A stretch of 5,975 bases of DNA from Mollicutes bacterium (GTDB lineage Bacteria > Bacillota_I > Bacilli_A > RF39 > UBA660): NCBI GenBank assembly GCA_012510695.1, contig JAAZHN010000029.1, positions 1 to 5,975 on the forward strand, read 5' to 3'. Position 1 is the stretch's first letter; each line of letters starts with the position of its first letter. The position numbers and the translations under genes are program-made. Under the pieces are notes generated by a model. The model worked only from the letters and a program-made list of their open reading frames with translations, searched no databases and had not been told where the DNA came from. Shown here piece by piece: positions 1-5,596 of this stretch.

Positions 1-1
1 A

Positions 2-592
2 TATGAGGTAATTACTAATTTAATGAGTTCTTTTAATGTTTATAATTATTTAACAGCATTAGGAATAATGATAAGTCTAAATTATAAGATTGATGATATT
101 TTAAATATTACGGATAAGTTATAACCTCCTAAGGGTCGGGTTGAAACAATTAAGTTAAGTCTTGGTACTGCTGTTATAGATTATGCTCATACCCCAGATG
201 CAGTCGAAAAAATTATTTCTTCCTTTAAGGAGTCTAATTATGGTAAAATATATACAGTAGTTGGTTGTGGGGGAGATAGAGACCCTGCTAAAAGACCAAT
301 TATGGGTAAAATAGCAACAAGTTTAAGTGATTATGTTATATTTACTAATGATAATCCAAGAACAGAAGCTCCAGAAAGTATAATTGCTGATATTATTTGT
401 GGTTTAGAGACAACTAATTATGAAGTGGAAATGGATCGTAAAAAGGCAATTATTTTAGGAATTAATTTACTTAAAGAAGATGATGTTTTATTAATACTTG
501 GTAAAGGTCATGAAGAATATCAAGAAATAAATCATGTTAAACATCATTTTTCAGATAAAGAAGTAGTATTAGAATATGAAAGGGATAGATAA
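2..592 (+). pseudogene. murE: MurE, UDP-MurNAc-tripeptide ligase (3' part, interrupted by in-frame TAA)
   Basis: This is the 3' part of a Mur ligase that adds the third stem-peptide residue to UDP-MurNAc-L-Ala-D-Glu in the cytoplasm, using ATP. The frame is open from base 2: FNVYNYLTALG is the end of the central domain, and after base 125 come PPKGRVE, VIDYAHTPDAVE, CGGDRDPAKRP, DNPRTE (350-367) and GKGHEEYQ (from 500), the usual C-terminal domain order. In the known family DNPR binds meso-diaminopimelate, so an mDAP-type wall is inferred. A TAA at 122-124 falls at the linker between the central and C-terminal domains; family alignment from memory and the codon suggest CAA (Gln) to TAA. No good restart codon with a ribosome site follows it, and the ATG at 302 lies inside the C-terminal domain, so it is not a true start. 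The 5' end lies outside the window. Identity is sure; whether the stop is real or an error is open. Confidence 0.9.
579..584 (+). promoter_or_regulatory. Ribosome binding site deciding the lipoprotein start at 594
   Basis: AAAGGG lies inside the last codons of murE, nine bases before the ATG at 594. It favours 594 over the in-frame ATG at 576, which has no comparable site, and places translation of the lipoprotein directly after murE termination. Confidence 0.55.
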
Positions 593-593
593 A

Positions 594-1049
594 ATGAAAA
601 ATCTTATTAAATTACTTAGTATATTTACAATTATGTTTATAGCACTTGGCTGTGGTAAAAAAAATCAAACATATAAATTGGGGGATTATTTAGAATTTCA
701 AGTTCAAGAAAAATATACAGTAATTGAAAGAGAAAATGGAACATTTAATATTGATTTAAATGAATCATCTAATCTTAGTATTGCTGTTGCAACTTTTGAT
801 TATGAAGTTACCAATACGGTTAGGAAAAATGAATATAAAATAGTTGCACCAAATAAAATAGCCGATTATTCAATCGATGGAGTACAAGGGTTTTATGTAG
901 ATTTTAAAGGTGAGTCAATAATTACTGAAGTACCAATTAATGATTTAAAATATATTCAAGTAATATTCACTAGTAAAGACCCGGATCTAAGAAAATCTTT
1001 CTTAGAAAAAGAAGTTCAAGACATTATAAAAACAATCAAAATAAAATAG
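594..1049 (+). CDS. Small lipoprotein, possible PsbP/DcrB-like fold
   Basis: This encodes a 151-residue predicted lipoprotein. The N terminus has K2 and K6, a hydrophobic stretch (L7-L18) and a lipobox ALGC with Cys20 as the acylation site, followed by a short GKKN linker, so the mature protein should be anchored outside the membrane. I chose the ATG at 594 because AAAGGG (579-584) lies nine bases upstream and the protein then begins MKNLIK; an in-frame ATG at 576 would overlap murE and add six residues before the signal. The body (about 28-151) alternates beta-like segments, with YSIDGVQGFYVDF (92-104), YIQVIFTS (120-127) and a final helix LEKEVQDIIKTIKI. That pattern recalls the PsbP/DcrB (DUF1795-like) fold, but this is from memory of the pattern only. 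It starts one base after the murE stop, so it is probably co-transcribed with murE. Function unknown. Confidence 0.85.
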   Translation: MKNLIKLLSIFTIMFIALGCGKKNQTYKLGDYLEFQVQEKYTVIERENGTFNIDLNESSNLSIAVATFDYEVTNTVRKNEYKIVAPNKIADYSIDGVQGFYVDFKGESIITEVPINDLKYIQVIFTSKDPDLRKSFLEKEVQDIIKTIKIK

Positions 1050-1069
1050 AGTTTTACTCTATTTTATTT
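1039..1069. terminator. Bidirectional intrinsic terminator between convergent genes
   Basis: A perfect 14-bp inverted repeat (1039-1052 with 1056-1069) has a TTT loop. The core is TAGAGT/ACTCTA, flanked by A-rich sequence on the left and T-rich on the right, so either strand yields a hairpin with a U-rich 3' arm. It contains the TAG stop of the lipoprotein (1047-1049) and, on the other strand, the TAA of murD (1054-1056). Only four bases separate the two coding regions, so one hairpin probably ends both transcripts. The G/C part of the stem is short, so strength is uncertain. Confidence 0.75.
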
Positions 1070-2397
1070 ATGGTTTCTTTAAATAATTCGCCTCTTTTTT
1101 CAAATGAAGAAAATTGATCCCAAGATGCTGATGCTGGACTTAAAAGAATTACTTCATCACTCTTGGATTTTTTATATGCAAGATTTGTTGCTTCGACTAT
1201 ATTTTCACATTCATAACAATATATACCTAGATTATCTAACCACTTTTTAATCTTTTGTTTATTTTCTCCATAACAGACAACAAGACGAACATTCCTTAAA
1301 TAAGCATTTAAATCACTAAATTCTTGATCGCGATCTTGACCACCCATTATTAAGATAGTTGGTTTTTCAAATGATTTTAAAGCTATTTTAGTTGATTCGA
1401 TATTAGTGGCTTTTGAATCATTATAAAATATTCGGCCATTGATATTATCAACATATTCTAATCTATGTTCTACTCCTTTAAAAGACTCTAAGACATTCGC
1501 GATTAAATCATTTGGAACACCTAGTTCTTTAACAACTAAGATCATCGCCATTATGTTTTCATAATTATGAGTACCAGTTATTTTTATTTTATCAAGGTCA
1601 CAAACTTTTTCTTTGTGATAATAGATAGCATTATTTTTCAAATAACAATCAGAATACATCTTTTGAGATGAAAAATATTTTACTTCAGATTTAATACTTG
1701 GTAATATTTTTAAAATATCAGGGTCATCATAATTTAAAATTGCCAGGTCTTCTTGAGTCTGTTTATTAAATATTTTAGCTTTTACTTTTTTATAATTTTC
1801 ATAATTTCCAAAGAAGTCTGTATGAGCTGGCGAAAGGTTTGTCATTACGGCTATATCTGGTTTAAATTCATGTAGGTTTTCTAATTGTTGAGCAGATACT
1901 TCCATAATTACAATATCATTTTCTTCAAAACTATCTAAAAACCCACAAATTGGATAACCGATATTACCAGTTAGATGAATTCTTTTGTCTGCAGCTTTCA
2001 ATACTTCATAAATAAGTGTAGTCGTGGTTGTTTTACCATTTGTACCAGTAACTCCGATTAATTTAACCTTACCTTTAAATAACTGATAGGCCATTTCAAC
2101 TTCATTGATTACTGGAATATTTAATTCATTTGCTTTTAAGACGTATTTGTGATTAATTGGCACACCGGGATTTTTAATTAAATAGTCGAATGACTCATCA
2201 AGAAGATCATCAGGATGAGAACCAAACACTAACTTTACCCCTAAGTTTTTTAATTCTTGCATGTGTTCAAAGTCATGTTCACTTTCATTTTTTGAATCAT
2301 TTAAAACAACTTCATTGCCCCTGTTAATTAAAACTTTTGCGGCTTCATAGCCGCTTCTAGCCATTCCGAGAATTAAGATTTTGTTTTTTTCAAACAT
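1054..2397 (-). CDS. murD: MurD, UDP-N-acetylmuramoylalanine--D-glutamate ligase
   Basis: MurD adds D-glutamate to UDP-MurNAc-L-Ala in the cytoplasm, using ATP, one step before MurE. The 447-residue protein is full length for the family. Visible elements in order: an N-terminal Rossmann-like UDP-binding domain with GMARSG (11-16) and NPGV (76-79); the ATP P-loop GVTGTNGKTTT (115-125); GNIG (144-147); EVSAQQL (166-172), where most MurDs I know read ELSSFQL; NLSPAHTD (187-194); a candidate carbamylated lysine K206 in KVKAKIF; THNYEN (276-281); the start of the C-terminal domain FKGVEHRLE (306-314); NDSKATN (326-332); MGGQDR (351-356); and SPASASWDQF (420-429) with FEKRGELF (432-439). The start ATG has GGAG ten bases upstream (2408-2411, minus strand). 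It is convergent with the murE-lipoprotein pair and divergent from the redox lipoproteins. The frame is intact, unlike three neighbours. Confidence 0.97.
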   Translation of the reverse strand: MFEKNKILILGMARSGYEAAKVLINRGNEVVLNDSKNESEHDFEHMQELKNLGVKLVFGSHPDDLLDESFDYLIKNPGVPINHKYVLKANELNIPVINEVEMAYQLFKGKVKLIGVTGTNGKTTTTTLIYEVLKAADKRIHLTGNIGYPICGFLDSFEENDIVIMEVSAQQLENLHEFKPDIAVMTNLSPAHTDFFGNYENYKKVKAKIFNKQTQEDLAILNYDDPDILKILPSIKSEVKYFSSQKMYSDCYLKNNAIYYHKEKVCDLDKIKITGTHNYENIMAMILVVKELGVPNDLIANVLESFKGVEHRLEYVDNINGRIFYNDSKATNIESTKIALKSFEKPTILIMGGQDRDQEFSDLNAYLRNVRLVVCYGENKQKIKKWLDNLGIYCYECENIVEATNLAYKKSKSDEVILLSPASASWDQFSSFEKRGELFKETINKIE

Positions 2398-2422
2398 AAT
2401 ATTATCACTCCAATTTATCTAT

Positions 2423-2428
2423 ATTATA
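2423..2428 (-). promoter_or_regulatory. murD: Candidate murD promoter, -10 element
   Basis: Read on the minus strand, this is a perfect TATAAT about 25 bases upstream of the murD start codon, giving a leader of roughly 20 bases with the GGAG ribosome site in it. The -35 position (about 2446-2451, TGCTTT on the minus strand) matches consensus poorly, so only the -10 is well supported. It is back to back with the promoter of the lipoprotein on the plus strand. Confidence 0.5.
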
Positions 2429-2474
2429 CTATTAATCACTAAGAAAAAGCATACATATACATTTATTTTTATTA

Positions 2475-2483
2475 TGATATAAT
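2475..2483 (+). promoter_or_regulatory. Extended -10 promoter of the first CPHC lipoprotein
   Basis: TGATATAAT is an extended -10 (TGN plus perfect TATAAT at 2478-2483). The -35 region (around 2455-2460) is weak, as extended -10 promoters tolerate. Initiation near 2490 would leave about 40 bases of leader, with AGGA at 2521-2524 seven bases before the ATG at 2532. The surrounding TTATGATATAATTT is almost identical to the sequence before the paralogous gene at 3533. Confidence 0.6.
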
Positions 2484-2531
2484 TTTATGAGTTTAAATAA
2501 CTATAATTAAATAAGAAAGCAGGAACAAATG

Positions 2532-3480
2532 ATGAAAAAATAATGGGGTTAATTGTCTTTATCACAATTATTTTAGCCTTTGGCTGTCTGCCTAAAAAAA
2601 ACACATTGGAAAATCAAAATAAAAAAGAAGAAAAAACTATCAATGATAATAATGAAGAACCGATTATAATTTATGAAAGTCAAGGTATTTTTTTGAAGAT
2701 TATATTGATATTTCTTTTGAAGGAAGTCTATTTACTGATAAAATTGAACCGGATAATGCAGTTGATAAATATGTAGATTCTATGGAACCAAAAGATAAAA
2801 ATAATATATTCGTATTATTGAAAACAGTATTTAATAATATAGGAACAGAAAAAATAAATGGTGAAGAATTACCTAGAGCAACAATGATTTATAATGATAA
2901 ACATAGGTATGACATTACTGTTTTAACTGATGAAGGAGATGGTTCAGAATTAAATACTTATAACTTCATGATGGATATAGAACCTTCATTATCAAGAAAA
3001 ATTTGGTATGCAGCTGAAATACCTAAAGAAATAGCTACTGAATCAAACTTTATTGTGGAACTTAAAATTAGGAATAGAATTTTTCATATTATATTAGAAG
3101 AGTTAAGTTATCCTGATGATAATGTAACTGAACAACTTGATGTTAAACAAAAAATAAATGCATATATGTTTTGGGGAGATGGCTGTCCACATTGTGAAAA
3201 TGCCCATGAGTTTTTTAAAACAATCGAGAAAAAATATGAGTCATGTTATAAATTAGTTGATTATGAAGTTTGGAATGATAAAACATCTGCTGATCTAATG
3301 AAAAAAGTTGAAGGTCATTTTAATGAGAAAAATTTAGGTGTGCCTTTAATAGTAATTGGAAATAAACACTTTATGGGATATGCACCCTCATATGATGAAG
3401 ACATAATCGAGGCTATTAAAAAAAGTTGTACTAGCAGTAATTATGTTGATATAGTAAGTAATATTCAAAATAATAAATAA
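2532..3480 (+). pseudogene. Lipoprotein with C-terminal CPHC thioredoxin-like domain, two frameshifts
   Basis: One gene is spread over three frames. From the ATG at 2532 (AGGA seven bases upstream) the frame stops at once at 2541; restoring one A in the run 2535-2540 gives MKKIMGLIVFITIILAFGC, a lipoprotein signal with Cys19. A second lesion in the T run 2688-2694 needs one T to join the frame that runs to 3480. The rebuilt protein is 316 residues. After a charged linker, about residues 50-200 form a beta-rich region (YIDISFEGSLF, LLKTVFNNIG, WYAAEIPKEIA) that recalls telokin-like/DUF4352 lipoprotein domains, uncertainly. Residues about 205-316 are thioredoxin-like: WGDGCPHC (C219, C222), a third cysteine C239, likely cis-proline P272 in GVPLIVIG, and C300. 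CPHC is the DsbA-type active site, so an extracytoplasmic thiol oxidoreductase is inferred. Both lesions are one-base homopolymer losses, so sequencing error is as likely as gene death. Confidence 0.8.
3142..3188 (+). repeat. 47-base identical block, copy 1 (redox-domain start)
   Basis: This block, from the GTT of VKQKINAYMF to the first two bases of the proline codon in CPHC, is identical in every base to 3638-3684. Beyond its 3' edge the two genes diverge at many synonymous and non-synonymous sites. It marks the homologous part of the tandem paralogues. Confidence 0.9.
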
Positions 3481-3503
3481 TTGTATCTTAATTATTTAAT
3501 TTA

Positions 3504-3512
3504 TGATAGAAT
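3504..3512 (+). promoter_or_regulatory. Candidate extended -10 promoter of the second CPHC lipoprotein
   Basis: TGATAGAAT sits in the 52-base gap after the first lipoprotein, in a TTATGATAGAATTT context matching TTATGATATAATTT upstream of that gene at 13 of 14 positions. A TTG-type -35 at 3481-3486 is too far for good spacing (20 bases). Initiation near 3519 would leave a very short leader, so read-through from the first gene may also contribute. Confidence 0.4.
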
Positions 3513-3520
3513 TTGTTCTA

Positions 3521-3525
3521 GGAGG
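3521..3525 (+). promoter_or_regulatory. Strong ribosome binding site for the second CPHC lipoprotein
   Basis: GGAGG lies seven bases before the ATG at 3533. It is the clearest ribosome site in the window and fixes the real start at 3533, upstream of the in-frame TAA, instead of at the internal ATG at 3662, which has no such site and would remove the signal peptide. Confidence 0.8.
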
Positions 3526-3532
3526 TAAAAGT

Positions 3533-4018
3533 ATGAAAAAGAAAATAATTTAATTAACATCTTTATTTTTAGTTTTAATTGCTTTTACAGCATGTAAAAC
3601 TAGAGAACCTGAAAGAGAACCGTTCCCAGCAGATAAAGTTAAACAAAAAATAAATGCATATATGTTTTGGGGAGATGGCTGTCCGCATTGTGAAAGCGCT
3701 CATAAATTCTTTAAAACAATCGAAAAAGAATATGCAAATTGTTATCAATTAGTTGATTTTGAAACTTGGAAAATTGCAGATCATATACCATTAATGGAAA
3801 AAGTTGCCAAACATTTTGAAATCGAAGAACCAGGTGTTCCCCTAATTGTTATTGGAGATAAACACTATAGTGGGTATGCTGAATCACTTAATGATGAAAT
3901 TATCCAAACTTTAATAGATAACTGTGCTGGTGATGACTATAAAGATATAGTAAAAGAAAAACAAGATGAACTAGCTAAAGAAGCAAAAAAAGCTGAAGAA
4001 GCTGCTAAAAAAAAGTAG
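3533..4018 (+). pseudogene. Short CPHC thioredoxin-like lipoprotein, TAA in signal peptide
   Basis: From the ATG at 3533 the frame reads MKKKII, then TAA (3551-3553), then LTSLFLVLIAFTACKTREPE, a complete lipoprotein signal with the lipobox Cys at position 21; the same frame is open to 4018 (161 positions counting the stop). A one-base change from TTA (Leu) would explain the stop, since leucine fits the hydrophobic core. The mature part is one thioredoxin-like domain: WGDGCPHC (C50, C53), C70, likely cis-proline P103 in GVPLIVIG, C131, then a tail rich in Lys, Glu and Ala (about 140-161) that looks helical. It aligns without gaps to the C-terminal domain of the preceding gene at roughly 57% identity over 96 residues, including all four cysteines. 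Initiation at the internal ATG 3662 would give an unexported product lacking the first strand. Likely an extracytoplasmic thiol oxidoreductase if expressed; substrate unknown. Confidence 0.8.
3638..3684 (+). repeat. 47-base identical block, copy 2
   Basis: This is the second copy of the block at 3142-3188, 496 bases downstream in direct orientation, coding the same VKQKINAYMFWGDGC segment in the shorter paralogue. The base just before it and the next proline/histidine codons already differ between copies. Confidence 0.9.
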
Positions 4019-4039
4019 TACAAAAAAGAAATAAATCGA

Positions 4040-4068
4040 TTGCAATTATAAGCATGATGGTATATAAT
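4040..4068 (+). promoter_or_regulatory. Promoter upstream of the Rel-like gene
   Basis: TTGCAA (4040-4045) and TATAAT (4063-4068) are separated by exactly 17 bases, the best sigma-A-type promoter in the window. Initiation is expected near 4075, giving a leader of about 90 bases before the ATG at 4166, with a terminator hairpin in it. Confidence 0.75.
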
Positions 4069-4074
4069 CAACTC

Positions 4075-4165
4075 TATATTCATGGGGTGGATAGTACTAC
4101 AAAAATTTTAAACAACAAACATCCAAAGGATATTGTTGTTTTTTTATTTTAAGGGGGATGATTAT
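4075..4165 (+). other. Attenuator-like leader of the Rel-like gene
   Basis: The predicted transcript begins near 4075 and meets an intrinsic terminator (4111-4150) before the ribosome site AAGGGGG (4151-4157) and start codon. No promoter can fit after the hairpin, so expression of the downstream gene needs read-through or antitermination. The leader also holds a palindrome TAGTACTA (4092-4099) and a 9-codon frame at 4082-4111 (MGWIVLQKF) without a clear ribosome site. GGGTG (4085-4089) could pair with CATCC (4120-4124), opening the hairpin. I do not recognise a known riboswitch. The 147-base gap 4019-4165 holds no other feature I can support. Confidence 0.45.
4111..4150 (+). terminator. Intrinsic terminator/attenuator before the Rel-like gene
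   Basis: AACAACAA (4111-4118) pairs with TTGTTGTT (4133-4140), and inside it ATCC (4121-4124) pairs with GGAT (4128-4131) around an AAA loop, with a small internal loop. The 3' arm runs into T-rich sequence to 4150. It may also end transcripts from the lipoprotein gene that stops at 4018, which has no other hairpin after it. Confidence 0.8.
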
Positions 4166-5596
4166 ATGGAAGCACTTTATAACAAATTGATGACATTAAT
4201 AGCGGATTATGAGTTTCAATATCGAGATGTTATTAATAAATCTTTTAATTATGCTTTAAAGTATCATGCTGGTCAAACCCGTCAAAGTGGGGATGATTAT
4301 ATTGTTCATCCTTTAAATGTAGCGATTACTTTAGCAGAAATGAAAGCCGACGCTGTAACAATCTGTGCAGGATTATTACATGATACTATTGAAGATACTA
4401 AATTAACTAAAGAAGTAATAGTAGCTGAATTTGGAGAGGAAGTCGCTAATCTTGTTGAAGGAGTAACAAATATTAGTAATACTAACTTTTCATCACCAAT
4501 TGCTGAAAAAGCCGCTAATGATCGTAGAATAGTCTTAAGTATGACTGAAGATATAAGAATAGTTATTATTAAACTAGCAGATAGATTACATAATATGCGA
4601 ACTCTTGATTTTAAAAAAGAATCTAAAAGAGTAGAAACATCTTATGAAACTATGGATATATTCGCACCCTTAGCTAATTATATAGGTGCCCATATTTTAA
4701 AAAATGAATTAGAAGATCTTTCGATGAAATATTTAAGAGAAGATGATTACTATAATATTAAAAAAGAATTAGAGGATCTATATACTAGGTATTATCCAAA
4801 ATTAAAAGAAACAGCGGATAATATCCATGAACATTTAAATAAAAATGGAATTGATAATACAGTTTCTATTGGTGTTAAAAGTATTTATGGAGTATATAGA
4901 AGAAAGAAAATATATCAGTTAACTGAATTTATACCAGATTTATTTCAATTAAAAATAGCAATTGATAATGCAAAAAATTCTTATGTAGCGATTGGTTTAA
5001 TAAGTGAAATATATCCTCCTAATGAAAGTCTCTTAGAAGATTATATTTCTAGACCTAAACATAATACTTATAAATCTATTCATACAACATTTGTTATAGA
5101 TAAAGATTTATTTGTTCAAGGACAAATAAGAACTAAAGATATGGATTTAATTGCTTCTTATGGTTTAACTGCTTATTGGCGGTTAAATCCTACTAATACA
5201 AGAGAAAGAATGCAAAAAGATTTAAGAGAAAAATTTCAATTCTTCCACTCAATTAAAGAAATTGATAATACATTTCAAGATAATACTGGGTTCTTAATTG
5301 AGATAAGAAGACAATTATTACAAAATAAAATTAGAATTACTTCTATTAATAAAAAAGTATTTACAGCCCTTGAAGAAAAAAAGATAGTAGACTTTATAAA
5401 TTCCTTAGATAGTAATTTATTAGATGCTATTTCTTCAATCTCACTAAATGGTATGCCAGCAAAAGTTACAGATGAATTAAAAGAAGGAGACCAATTAACA
5501 ATTAGAATAAAAGGTGATATTCCTTCCCATTTAACTGATTATAGAGGTCTAATAATTCCAACCCATACTAAAGTTTACAAAAAGAATGACAAATAA
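4166..5596 (+). CDS. rel: Rel/SpoT-like (p)ppGpp hydrolase with degenerate synthetase and TGS domain
   Basis: This is a 476-residue cytoplasmic protein of the long RelA/SpoT family, which makes and breaks the alarmone (p)ppGpp. The HD hydrolase domain (about 25-150) keeps R39, H48, H72-D73 (LLHDTIEDT) and D139 (LADRLHN), matching by spacing the metal-site residues of the Streptococcus Rel. The synthetase domain (about 225-340) is recognisable (DLFQLKIAID, PKHNTYKSIHTTF, QIRTKDMDLIASYG) but altered: the essential Glu of E(V/I)QIRT is Gln318, KDYI reads EDYI (291-294), NGY reads NTY (300-302), and the Arg of the GRxKH motif is not seen; Asp258 of DLxAxR remains. A TGS-like domain follows (about 387-448, ending LNGMPAKVTDELKEGDQLTI). 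The helical, zinc-finger and ACT parts of full Rel are absent. I chose ATG 4166, eight bases after AAGGGGG, not an upstream TTG lying in the terminator. Inference: a hydrolase without synthetase activity. Confidence 0.9.
   Translation: MEALYNKLMTLIADYEFQYRDVINKSFNYALKYHAGQTRQSGDDYIVHPLNVAITLAEMKADAVTICAGLLHDTIEDTKLTKEVIVAEFGEEVANLVEGVTNISNTNFSSPIAEKAANDRRIVLSMTEDIRIVIIKLADRLHNMRTLDFKKESKRVETSYETMDIFAPLANYIGAHILKNELEDLSMKYLREDDYYNIKKELEDLYTRYYPKLKETADNIHEHLNKNGIDNTVSIGVKSIYGVYRRKKIYQLTEFIPDLFQLKIAIDNAKNSYVAIGLISEIYPPNESLLEDYISRPKHNTYKSIHTTFVIDKDLFVQGQIRTKDMDLIASYGLTAYWRLNPTNTRERMQKDLREKFQFFHSIKEIDNTFQDNTGFLIEIRRQLLQNKIRITSINKKVFTALEEKKIVDFINSLDSNLLDAISSISLNGMPAKVTDELKEGDQLTIRIKGDIPSHLTDYRGLIIPTHTKVYKKNDK

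Noticed and set aside
302..592. ATG at 302 as the start of a separate 96-residue protein
   Set aside because: It lies in the middle of the MurE C-terminal domain; MurE sequence continues upstream in the same frame to the TAA at 122 and beyond.
576..593. Earlier in-frame ATG for the lipoprotein
   Set aside because: It overlaps murE, has no ribosome site, and adds MKGIDK before a signal peptide that starts normally at 594.
2543..2776. A separate 77-residue protein
   Set aside because: It is the signal-peptide part of the larger lipoprotein gene; its last residues are out-of-frame translation after the T-run lesion, where the homologous frame continues.
122..3553. TAA reassigned as a sense codon
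   Set aside because: TAA ends murE, murD, the 3480 lipoprotein and the Rel-like gene at sensible places, and one in-frame TAA would need a polar residue while the other sits in a hydrophobic signal core.
4084..4145. T-box riboswitch upstream of the Rel-like gene
   Set aside because: GGGGTGGATAGTAC and ACATCC faintly recall the T-box antiterminator, but the leader before it is far too short for Stem I and specifier loop, and the conserved ACCGCG part is missing.
4133..4165. TTG at 4133 as the Rel-like start
   Set aside because: The codons come from the terminator arm and T-run, and the ribosome site AAGGGGG points to ATG 4166.
1054..5596. TGA read as tryptophan (mycoplasma code)
   Set aside because: All Trp positions checked use TGG and no in-frame TGA occurs in the long genes.
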